A stretch of DNA of 8,403 nucleotides, from the NCBI GenBank assembly GCA_003525525.1, contig DQED01000090.1:1-8403 (forward strand), read 5' to 3'. This DNA comes from Desulfovibrio sp. Its GTDB lineage: Bacteria > Desulfobacterota > Desulfovibrionia > Desulfovibrionales > Desulfovibrionaceae. The position numbers and the translations under genes are program-made. Below are positions 1-5,550 of this stretch, piece by piece. How positions within the stretch are numbered: position 1 is the first letter of the stretch; every line of letters starts with the position of its first letter. The notes under the pieces are model-generated. The model saw only the letters and a program-made list of their open reading frames with translations, was not told where the DNA came from and did no database searches.

Positions 1-22
1 GACCAGGCTAGACGATGGGGAC
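1..22 (-). tRNA. tRNA-Glu, 5' fragment cut by window edge
   Basis: Read on the minus strand, bases 22 to 1 give GTCCCCATCGTCTAGCCTGG and two further bases. This is the acceptor 5' strand and D-arm start typical of bacterial tRNA-Glu. The anticodon lies beyond the left edge, so the identity rests on the 5' half only. It lies 13 bases downstream of the encoded CCA end of tRNA-Gln on the same strand, so the two tRNAs are probably processed from one transcript. Confidence 0.7.
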
Positions 23-35
23 GCAATATGTATCT

Positions 36-109
36 TGGCTGGGGGACTAGGATTCGAACCTAGGTTGATGGAGTCAGAGTCCATAGTCCTGCCGCTAGAC
101 GATCCCCCA
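36..109 (-). tRNA. tRNA-Gln (anticodon CTG)
   Basis: The minus strand folds as a complete cloverleaf. The acceptor stem pairs TGGGGGA with TCCCCCA. The anticodon stem pairs ATGGA with TCCAT around the loop CTCTGAC, giving anticodon CTG, which reads CAG (Gln). The T arm pairs CTAGG with CCTAG around TTCGAAT, with a four-base variable loop. The discriminator is G at 39, and CCA is encoded in the DNA (36-38). It follows the four-gene minus-strand cluster without a clear terminator in between, and it precedes tRNA-Glu by 13 bases. Confidence 0.95.
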
Positions 110-112
110 GCA

Positions 113-140
113 GGCTCAAGAGCCCATTGCTTTACGCAAT
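113..140 (-). other. two short hairpins ahead of tRNA-Gln
   Basis: GGCTCAAGAGCC (113-124) is an inverted repeat, and ATTGC (126-130) pairs with GCAAT (136-140) around a five-base loop. Neither is followed by a T run on the minus strand. They sit between the end of the small basic protein gene and the 5' end of tRNA-Gln. They may be tRNA leader or processing structures, or they may be chance. Confidence 0.3.
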
Positions 141-147
141 TGGGGGC

Positions 148-175
148 GGGCCGTCAAGAACTTTCTTGGCGGCCC
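148..175. other. strong hairpin just after a stop codon, no U-tract
   Basis: GGGCCG (148-153) pairs with CGGCCC (170-175), and CAAGAA (155-160) pairs with TTCTTG (163-168). The single opposed pair between them is T154/G169, which is a G-U wobble in plus-strand RNA but an A/C mismatch in minus-strand RNA. It begins six bases past the minus-strand stop codon at 182-184, where a terminator is expected. Neither strand has a T run after the stem. It could be a weak or factor-aided terminator or a 3'-end stabiliser; readthrough into the tRNAs is possible. Confidence 0.45.
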
Positions 176-181
176 GGAAAA

Positions 182-529
182 TCAGGACGCCTTGGCCAGA
201 CGGCGCGTCCGCTTCTTCAGTTTGTTGATCTGCCGACGCAGAATCTCTTTCTGCTTGCGTCCGTCGTCGCCTGCAACCGCGGTGCGCTTGACGCGCAGTT
301 CGCGCATTTTGCCCTTCATCGACAGGATCTTCGTCTTGTACGGGGAAACCGCAGGCCCTGCCTCGCCGCCGATGCCAAGCACTTCCTTGATCTGCACAAG
401 CAGCTCTTCCTTGCCCAGGCCAGAAGCGCCCGTGATCTGCGGAATCTGCTTGAGCACCAGGTCACGAAGCTCCTTGGCCGTCATCTTGTCCAGCGGCTTC
501 TTCAGATCAAGCTGCATACCTTCGCTCAT
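182..529 (-). CDS. small basic protein with Rho_N/SAP-like N-terminal motif
   Basis: This 115-residue protein has no function I can name. The start ATG at 529 is chosen because GGAGG lies five bases upstream; the same frame stays open for another 237 bases, but that stretch overlaps the preceding gene. Residues about 15-52 (LDKMTAKELRDLVLKQI, then GLGKEELLVQIKEVLG) have the helix-turn-helix pattern of Rho N-terminal or SAP/HeH modules, which bind nucleic acid. After a short Gly/Pro/Ala linker, residues about 65-115 are very rich in Lys and Arg and look helical, ending KKRTRRLAKAS. A nucleic-acid-binding role, DNA or RNA, is inferred. It starts 25 bases after the DUF721/DciA-type gene and is probably cotranscribed with it. 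The gene itself looks certain; the domain assignment is moderate. Confidence 0.8.
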   Translation of the reverse strand: MSEGMQLDLKKPLDKMTAKELRDLVLKQIPQITGASGLGKEELLVQIKEVLGIGGEAGPAVSPYKTKILSMKGKMRELRVKRTAVAGDDGRKQKEILRRQINKLKKRTRRLAKAS

Positions 530-554
530 GTTCGCCTCCACGAAAAATATCTCT

Positions 555-1067
555 TCACGCCGTCTTCGGCCGCCGCGTCCGCTTGCCTGCGGCCATTCGG
601 CGGTCCCGGCCGGACGGCTGCGGCCCGGCCTCGAAATACGCGACATACTTCGCATAACAACGCCCGACAGGCGTCGCCGGATCAAGCGCCCCCAGCAAAC
701 CGCCCAAATGCTCCGGCTTTCGCTCCGGCGGTACGGCAAAACGAGGGGGCACGGCCCGTAGCGCATCCAAGGAAACTTGGTTTCCTAGCAAGTCGAACCG
801 CACTCTGTCAAAGGCTTCGTGCCCCAAGGCGGCATTGACCAGCGATAAAATTTCCGGAGCGGCGAAATGCATCTCCTGCATGACCACCGGATCGTCCGCC
901 CCGAGCAGCAGGTCGCGGCGGCGATGCCCCAGCGGACGCACGAGCTCGGCCGTCTCCGGCCCCACGATCTCGACCCAGCGCCGGCACACGGCTACGAAAT
1001 TGCGCCGGCTCGCCGCCTCCTGCGCGGAGACGAAACGGTCGATGGATTCGGACAGGCGGCGCAGCAT
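555..1067 (-). CDS. DUF721 / DciA-family protein
   Basis: This 170-residue protein has the DUF721 pattern at about residues 18-95. It includes W31 with VEIVGPE after it, ELVRPLGHRRRDLLL, then DDPVVMQEMHFAAPEIL and LVNAALG, ending in a VRFDLLG strand. DciA proteins of this family help load the replicative helicase DnaB in bacteria that lack DnaC or DnaI; that role is inferred from the family. The C-terminal half is an extension ending in a basic tail (GKRTRRPKTA). The start ATG at 1067 has only a run of C before it. The nearest GGAGG (1092-1096) is 24 bases upstream, and a small GC inverted repeat (1081-1092) touches its 3' end, so initiation may depend on coupling to metK or on looping. The gene lies 66 bases after metK. 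Confidence 0.8.
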   Translation of the reverse strand: MLRRLSESIDRFVSAQEAASRRNFVAVCRRWVEIVGPETAELVRPLGHRRRDLLLGADDPVVMQEMHFAAPEILSLVNAALGHEAFDRVRFDLLGNQVSLDALRAVPPRFAVPPERKPEHLGGLLGALDPATPVGRCYAKYVAYFEAGPQPSGRDRRMAAGKRTRRPKTA

Positions 1068-1133
1068 GGGGGGACGCGTTGCCGCAGGCGGCCTCCGGCC
1101 CGGGGACCAGAAACCGCCCTGGCGGCAGGCTGG

Positions 1134-2303
1134 CTACAGCTTGAGCGCCGTCTTGATGTCGGCGGCGGCGTCGGTGCGTTCCCAGGTGAACTCGGGACGC
1201 TCCCGGCCGAAATGGCCGTAGCACGAGGTCGGCTTGTAGATGGGACGGCGCAGGTCCAGGCGCTTGGAGATGAAGTAGGGGCGCAGGTCGAAGACCTCGC
1301 GCACGGCCTTGGTCAGCGTCTCGTCGGGGATGTCGCTCGAGCCCATGGAGGTGACCAGCACGGACAGGGGCTCGGCCACGCCGATGCAGTAGGCGATCTG
1401 GACTTCGCAACGGCTGGCCGCGCCGCTGGCGACGATGTTCTTCGCCACGTACCGGGCCATGTACGCGCCCGAGCGGTCCACCTTGGAGGGGTCCTTGCCC
1501 GAGAACGCGCCGCCGCCATGGTTGCCCATGCCGCCGTAGGTGTCCTGGATGATCTTGCGCCCGGTCAGGCCGCAGTCGCCCATGGGGCCGCCGATGACGA
1601 ACCGGCCGGTGGTGTTGATGTAGATCTTGGTGTTCTTGTCCACCAGGGTCTCGGGCAGGGTCTGGAAGATGACTTCCTGGCGCACCGCGTCCACGAGGTC
1701 GGAGTAGGAGATGTTCTCGTCGTGCTGGCAGGCCACGACCACGTTGTCGATGCGCACGGGCTTGCCGTCCACGTACTCCACGGCCACCTGCGTCTTGCCG
1801 TCGGGGCGCAGGAAGTCGAGGATCTTGTTCTTGCGCACGTAGGACAGTCGGCGCGACAGCTTGTGCGCCCAGTAGATGGGGGCGGGCATGAGGGTTTCGG
1901 TCTCGTCGCAGGCGAAGCCGAACATCATGCCCTGGTCGCCCGCGCCCTGTTCCTCGGGCTTCTCGCGGGTGACGCCCTGGGCGATGTCCACGGACTGCTT
2001 GTCCACCGAGGAGATGACGGCGCAGGTTTCCCAGTCAAAACCCATGGTCGAGCTGTTGTACCCGATCTCCTTGACCGTTTCGCGCACGATGGACGGGAAA
2101 TCGGCATAGGCCTTGGTGGTGATCTCGCCGGCGATGAAAGCCAGGCCGGTGGTGACCAGCGTCTCGCAGGCCACGTGGGCGTCGGGGTCCTGGGCCAGGA
2201 TGGCGTCCAGGATGCCGTCAGAGATCTGATCGGCGACCTTGTCCGGGTGCCCTTCGGTCACGGACTCGGAACTGAAAAGGTACCGGCCCTTGGCATTGAT
2301 CAT
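1134..2303 (-). CDS. metK: S-adenosylmethionine synthetase
   Basis: MetK makes S-adenosylmethionine from methionine and ATP in the cytoplasm. The product is 389 residues, the usual length. The signature blocks are intact: EGHPDK at residues 17-22 (ATP and metal site), [11 protein letters not shown] at 120-130, and the glycine-rich loop [16 protein letters not shown] at 263-278. The start ATG at 2303 is preceded by GGAGG at nine bases, and the N-terminus [18 protein letters not shown] matches the family. panC lies upstream on the same strand across a 135-base gap with promoter-like and palindromic sequence, so metK probably has its own promoter. The DUF721 gene follows 66 bases downstream. Nothing is missing from the active site. 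Confidence 0.98.
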   Translation of the reverse strand: MINAKGRYLFSSESVTEGHPDKVADQISDGILDAILAQDPDAHVACETLVTTGLAFIAGEITTKAYADFPSIVRETVKEIGYNSSTMGFDWETCAVISSVDKQSVDIAQGVTREKPEEQGAGDQGMMFGFACDETETLMPAPIYWAHKLSRRLSYVRKNKILDFLRPDGKTQVAVEYVDGKPVRIDNVVVACQHDENISYSDLVDAVRQEVIFQTLPETLVDKNTKIYINTTGRFVIGGPMGDCGLTGRKIIQDTYGGMGNHGGGAFSGKDPSKVDRSGAYMARYVAKNIVASGAASRCEVQIAYCIGVAEPLSVLVTSMGSSDIPDETLTKAVREVFDLRPYFISKRLDLRRPIYKPTSCYGHFGRERPEFTWERTDAAADIKTALKL

Positions 2304-2328
2304 ATACGATATCCTCCGTGTGTCAGCG

Positions 2329-2355
2329 GTCCGTTCAGAGCGGACATGACATGTC
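2329..2355 (-). promoter_or_regulatory. metK leader with two overlapping hairpins
   Basis: The leader holds a perfect inverted repeat, GACATG-A-CATGTC (2343-2355), and a second hairpin pairing GTCCG (2329-2333) with CGGAC (2341-2345) around a seven-base loop. They share bases 2343-2345, so both cannot form fully at once. They lie about 25-50 bases upstream of the metK start codon, before its GGAGG. A regulatory role is inference; I do not recognise a known riboswitch fold here. Confidence 0.3.
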
Positions 2356-2384
2356 TTATAGGAAAACGACGTTCACTGATTCGA

Positions 2385-2414
2385 AATTTAGTCCGATACC
2401 CGGCGTATCGTCAA
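2385..2414 (-). promoter_or_regulatory. candidate metK promoter with operator-like palindrome
   Basis: On the minus strand, TTGACG (2409-2414, five of six matches to the -35 consensus) is followed after 18 bases by TAAATT (2385-2390, four of six matches to -10). The spacer contains most of a perfect inverted repeat, CGATAC-CCGGC-GTATCG (2394-2410), a position where a bound repressor would block RNA polymerase. Desulfovibrio metK genes have been reported under ArsR-family SAM/SAH-sensing regulators (SahR/SamR); linking this site to them is inference. A second possible -10, TATAAG (2355-2360), has no good -35. Confidence 0.4.
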
Positions 2415-2438
2415 AAAGCAAGTTGCAATACCGCGGCG

Positions 2439-3299
2439 TCAGCTTGGCGTTGCGGTGACGGCCAGACGGTTGTCGATCAGCCGCGCCCGGGAGAACTTCA
2501 CGGCCGTGGCGAAAAGCGCGGGGCCGTCGATCACGTCCAGGGCGAAAAGCCGCTCGGGATGCACGCAGGCAAGGTAGTCCAGGGTCGCGGCCGGCATCCT
2601 CTCCGCGAAATAGGCGGCCGTGGCCGCAAGGATGCGTCCCGGGTCGCGTTCGCCGGCCGCGACGCGCGACGCGGCGAGTTCCAGTCCTTTGTGGATGTGG
2701 GGCGCGGCGGCGCGCTCCTCGGGCGTCAGGTAGACGTTGCGCGAGGACAGCGCCAGGCCGTCGGCCTCGCGCACGATGGGCGCGCCCACGATTTCCACGG
2801 GAAAGCCCAGGTCGGCCGTCATGCGGCGCAGGATCGCCAGCTGCTGCCAGTCCTTTTCCCCGAAAACGGCCAGGTTCGGCTGGACGAGCAAGAAGAGCTT
2901 GGACACCACGGTGCACACGCCCCGGAAATGGATGGGCCGGGTCGCGCCGCAGAGCATTTTGGAAAGTTCCGGCACTTCCACCCACGTGGCGGCCCCGGGC
3001 GCGTACATGGCTTCGGCGGAGGGGGTGAAAAGCACATCCACGCCGGCCTCGCGCGCCAGGGCCGCGTCATGGTCCAGGTCGCGCGGATAGGCGTCCAGGT
3101 CTTCGCTCGGCCCGAACTGGGTCGGATTGACGAACACGCTCGCCACCACGCGCGCGGCGCGCTCCCGGGCGATGCGAAGCAGGCTCGCGTGTCCGGCGTG
3201 CAGATAGCCCATGGTCGGCACAAGCCCGGTCACGACGCCCCGGCGTTGCCAGCCGCGGCAGCGCTCGCGCAATTCCTGAGGGTCCTTGACGATATCCAT
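2439..3299 (-). CDS. panC: pantothenate synthetase
   Basis: PanC condenses pantoate with beta-alanine using ATP to give pantothenate, the precursor of coenzyme A, in the cytoplasm. The product is 286 residues, the usual size. Family motifs are in order: PTMGYLHAGHASLL at 28-41 with the nucleotidyltransferase HxGH (H34, H37), VFVNPTQFGPSEDL at 55-68, FGEKDWQQL at 146-154 (the family more often has Y in place of W), and the KMSKS-like loop LALSSRNVYLTPEER at 182-196. The start ATG at 3299 has GGGAGG six bases upstream. An in-frame ATG at 3362 would add 21 residues outside the family and lacks support. It leads the minus-strand cluster, divergent from the secreted-protein gene. Confidence 0.97.
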   Translation of the reverse strand: MDIVKDPQELRERCRGWQRRGVVTGLVPTMGYLHAGHASLLRIARERAARVVASVFVNPTQFGPSEDLDAYPRDLDHDAALAREAGVDVLFTPSAEAMYAPGAATWVEVPELSKMLCGATRPIHFRGVCTVVSKLFLLVQPNLAVFGEKDWQQLAILRRMTADLGFPVEIVGAPIVREADGLALSSRNVYLTPEERAAAPHIHKGLELAASRVAAGERDPGRILAATAAYFAERMPAATLDYLACVHPERLFALDVIDGPALFATAVKFSRARLIDNRLAVTATPS

Positions 3300-3324
3300 C
3301 GCATGCCTCCCGCGATTTGGCGGC

Positions 3325-3353
3325 CCTCTAAACCAAGCAGCCCGGCGTGTAAA
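3325..3353 (-). promoter_or_regulatory. weak candidate panC promoter in the divergent gap
   Basis: In the 133-base region between panC and the plus-strand secreted-protein gene, the minus strand has TTTACA (3348-3353, five of six to -35) and, 17 bases on, TAGAGG (3325-3330, three of six to -10). No convincing partner was found for the plus-strand gene; ATGACA at 3361-3366 resembles a -35 but lacks a good -10. This is a consensus match by eye only. Confidence 0.25.
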
Positions 3354-3432
3354 GTCGGCCATGACAAATTTCGCCCGGACGCGTAAGCACGGCAGTCGCC
3401 ATGTCGTTCACATCACTTGCTTGGAGCCTGCC

Positions 3433-4656
3433 ATGACCATACGCCTTTTCCTGTCCCTTTTTCTTGCCTGCGTCTTCCTGCTGCCGTCCGGGGCCGTCGC
3501 CCGGACCGCGAAAGCCGTGTCCGAAGAGACGGAAACGCCGCCGGTGTTTTCCGCCAGGGCGATCCTGCCGGAGAAGATTCTTTCCGGCTCCAACTATGCC
3601 GTGGACGACAAGGTGGCAAACGACGGCTACATGAACCTCTACGTCATCCACACGCCCAAAGGCGACCTGCACGTGGAGTCCACGTCGCTGCTTTATGCCC
3701 GCATCAAGGAATTGCAGGCCGCCGCTGCCATGGACGACGTGAACAAGGGCGCGGAAATCGGCAAATCCATCGGCCAGTCCGGGGTCAACGCCGTCAAGGG
3801 CGTGTTCAACCTGCTGACCAAGCCTGGCGAAACCCTCTCCAGCGTGGGCAAGAGCTTCACCCGCGCCCAGGCGTCCTCCAAGGAGCAGCGCCCGAGCGAC
3901 GACAAGGGCACGGTGGGCGAACTGCTCGGCTACAACAAGGCCATGCGGCAATACGCCAAGGCCTACGGCGTGGACCCCTATTCGCGCAACCCCGTGCTCC
4001 AGGAAAGCCTCAAGCGCCTGGCCGGGGCGGGCTTTTTCGGCTCGTTCACGGCCACGGCCGCCATTCCCGGCGGCGCGGCCCTGGTCGCCTTTTCCCAGAC
4101 CGGCGCGCCGGCCAGCGCCGTGGACGTCTCCATCCCTCCCGAAGACCTCTTCACCGCCAACCGCGAGCGCCTCAAGGCCATGGGCGCAACCGCCGACATG
4201 GCCGACCTGCTCGTGGAAAACACGCACTACACGCCCATCGAGCAGACGCGGCTGGTTCTTGCCCTCGACCGCATGACCAAGGTCGCGGACCGCACGGTCT
4301 TCATCCACCAGGCCATCCTGGCCGACAGCGACGACATGGCCTGGTTCCGTACCCGGCAGGCGGAGCTTTACGCCAACTTGAACGCCACCACCGACAAGGT
4401 GGCCCGCTTCGTGCGCGCCGACAAATACATCGCCGCCGTGACCGCCGATAACGGACTGCTCGTCGCCTATCCCCTGGACTACCTGGCCTGGACGCCGACC
4501 ATGGCCGGCATCGCCAGGACCGTGGGGGCTTCGGCCGCCGCGCTCAAGGTCAAGAGCAAAAAGCTCGTGGTCTCGGGCGAGGTCAGCCCCCTTGCCGGCA
4601 GGATGCTCAAGGCCGCGGGCTTCGGCGTGGTGGCGCTGCGCGAGGGATTGCGGTAG
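3433..4656 (+). CDS. secreted protein of unknown family with glycine zipper
   Basis: I do not recognise this 407-residue protein. The ATG at 3433 is chosen because GGAG lies six bases upstream and it begins a clear signal peptide: MTIRLFLSLFLACVFLLPSG, then AVA or RTA as likely cleavage sites near residues 23-26. C13 lies inside the hydrophobic core without a proper lipobox, so a lipoprotein is unlikely. The mature part has no cysteine. Residues about 66-95 look like a beta strand pair (MNLYVIHTPKGDLHVEST) followed by a helix. Residues 106-117 have GxxxGxxxG spacing (GAEIGKSIG), a glycine zipper, within an amphipathic stretch. Residues about 161-200 contain GELLGYNKAMRQYAKAYGVDPYSRNPVL, and 200-222 form a Gly/Ala-rich hydrophobic segment. 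The C-terminal half alternates helix and strand. A periplasmic or membrane-associated role is likely; its function is open. An acyltransferase gene follows after 93 bases. Confidence 0.85.
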   Translation: MTIRLFLSLFLACVFLLPSGAVARTAKAVSEETETPPVFSARAILPEKILSGSNYAVDDKVANDGYMNLYVIHTPKGDLHVESTSLLYARIKELQAAAAMDDVNKGAEIGKSIGQSGVNAVKGVFNLLTKPGETLSSVGKSFTRAQASSKEQRPSDDKGTVGELLGYNKAMRQYAKAYGVDPYSRNPVLQESLKRLAGAGFFGSFTATAAIPGGAALVAFSQTGAPASAVDVSIPPEDLFTANRERLKAMGATADMADLLVENTHYTPIEQTRLVLALDRMTKVADRTVFIHQAILADSDDMAWFRTRQAELYANLNATTDKVARFVRADKYIAAVTADNGLLVAYPLDYLAWTPTMAGIARTVGASAAALKVKSKKLVVSGEVSPLAGRMLKAAGFGVVALREGLR

Positions 4657-4681
4657 GGAAGGACTCGCAAGACGTCTGTCC

Positions 4682-4713
4682 GGCGCGGCGCGCGCTCGGC
4701 CGCGCGCCGCGCC
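4682..4713. other. perfect 13-bp all-GC hairpin between genes
   Basis: GGCGCGGCGCGCG (4682-4694) pairs without mismatch with CGCGCGCCGCGCC (4701-4713) around the loop CTCGGC. It lies 25 bases after the secreted-protein stop codon and 36 bases before the acyltransferase start. No T run follows on either strand, so it is not a classical intrinsic terminator. It could reduce readthrough, protect the upstream mRNA 3' end, or be an imperfect terminator. Confidence 0.5.
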
Positions 4714-4749
4714 TCGCCATCCCCTGGCCGAACGACCGGGAGACGCCCT

Positions 4750-5472
4750 ATGCCCGCGTGTTACAAAGCCCTGCTGTCACGCATCGAGGAACGCCTGGAC
4801 GCCATCGGGGACTCCGAGGTGCTCCAGGACGTCATGGCCGACTTGTCCGCGCCGCGCCTGTCCCTGGAAGCGCTTTGCCACATGCACCTCTACGCCGAGA
4901 CCCTGCCCCGGGCCGAGGACTGCCCGCTGACACCGGCGCAGCGCCATCTGCATTTTCTCTGGGACGCCTTCGACAAGCTGCCGATCTGCCTGATCGTGCC
5001 CTTCGCCATTCCGTTTCGCCGGCTCATCGCCAAGCGGCTTTTCGGCGCGTGCGGCAGCGCGTTCACCGCCGAGGAGAACCTGCGCTTCAATTTCGGGCCG
5101 CTTCTGCGCGTGGGCACGGGGGTGTTCGTCAACCGCAACGTCTTTCTCGACACCAAGGGCGGCGTCACCCTCGGCGACGGGGTGGCCGTCGCCGAGGACG
5201 TGCGCGTTTTCACCCACACCCACGGCGAGGCGTCCCACATCGAGCGCACGTACGCCCCGGTCGTGGTCGGCGACTATGCCAAGATCTATTCCGGCGCGGT
5301 GCTGTTGCCGGGCGTGACCGTGGGCGCGCAGGCCATCGTCGCCGCCGGGGCGCTGGTCACCCACGACGTGCCGGACAACATGGTCGTGGCCGGCCGGCCG
5401 GCCAAGATCCTCCGCGAGCGCCGCACCGAGGGCAGAACCGGGGCGGAACTCGACCACATCTGGCTTTTCTGA
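4750..5472 (+). CDS. left-handed beta-helix (hexapeptide) acyltransferase
   Basis: This 240-residue protein belongs to the hexapeptide-repeat acyltransferases, which usually work as trimers and move an acetyl or other acyl group from CoA to a sugar or similar acceptor. The parallel beta-helix runs from about 115 to 222, with hexapeptide-type turns (VGTGVFVNRNVFLD, GGVTLGDGVAVAEDV, VVVGDYAKIYSGAVLLPGV, VGAQAIVAAGALV) and the closing VVAGRPAKIL. The catalytic histidine is likely within FTHTHGE (H156 or H158), as in maltose or galactoside acetyltransferases. Residues 1-110 are a mostly helical domain that does not look like the usual short maltose-acetyltransferase N-terminal domain. The ATG at 4750 has GGGAG seven bases upstream. 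A glycosyltransferase gene follows 78 bases downstream, suggesting glycan modification. The exact acceptor cannot be read from sequence. Confidence 0.88.
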   Translation: MPACYKALLSRIEERLDAIGDSEVLQDVMADLSAPRLSLEALCHMHLYAETLPRAEDCPLTPAQRHLHFLWDAFDKLPICLIVPFAIPFRRLIAKRLFGACGSAFTAEENLRFNFGPLLRVGTGVFVNRNVFLDTKGGVTLGDGVAVAEDVRVFTHTHGEASHIERTYAPVVVGDYAKIYSGAVLLPGVTVGAQAIVAAGALVTHDVPDNMVVAGRPAKILRERRTEGRTGAELDHIWLF

Positions 5473-5481
5473 CGGGATATT

Positions 5482-5524
5482 CCCCGTCCCCGACTTGACG
5501 CGGGCGGTCGCGCCCGGTACGGGG
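5482..5524. other. nested GC hairpin between acyltransferase and glycosyltransferase
   Basis: CGGGCG (5501-5506) pairs with CGCCCG (5511-5516) around GTCG, and an outer CCCCGT (5482-5487) can pair with ACGGGG (5519-5524). It fills most of the 78-base gap. No T run follows. It could be a processing or attenuation structure; chance pairing in GC-rich DNA is also possible. Confidence 0.3.
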
Positions 5525-5550
5525 CGCGCAGTCCTTCCGGGAGTTCGACC

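Noticed and set aside
35..838. Plus-strand open frame through tRNA-Gln and two minus-strand genes
   Set aside because: It starts inside the tRNA region and overlaps two better-supported genes in antisense. No ribosome binding site or family pattern.
2304..2438. A known SAM riboswitch upstream of metK
   Set aside because: I looked for the multi-helix fold of known SAM aptamers and a terminator or sequestering hairpin and saw only short palindromes. A covariance search would decide.
867..3386. Plus-strand open frame of 839 codons opposite metK and panC
   Set aside because: It lies antisense to two certain genes, its composition is the low-complexity Gly/His/Val/Arg mix produced by reading GC-rich codons backwards, and it spans their intergenic region. 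It is a shadow frame.
3286..3432. N-terminal extension of the secreted protein from 3286
   Set aside because: The extension overlaps the panC start in antisense and would bury the clear signal peptide that begins at 3433 with its own GGAG.
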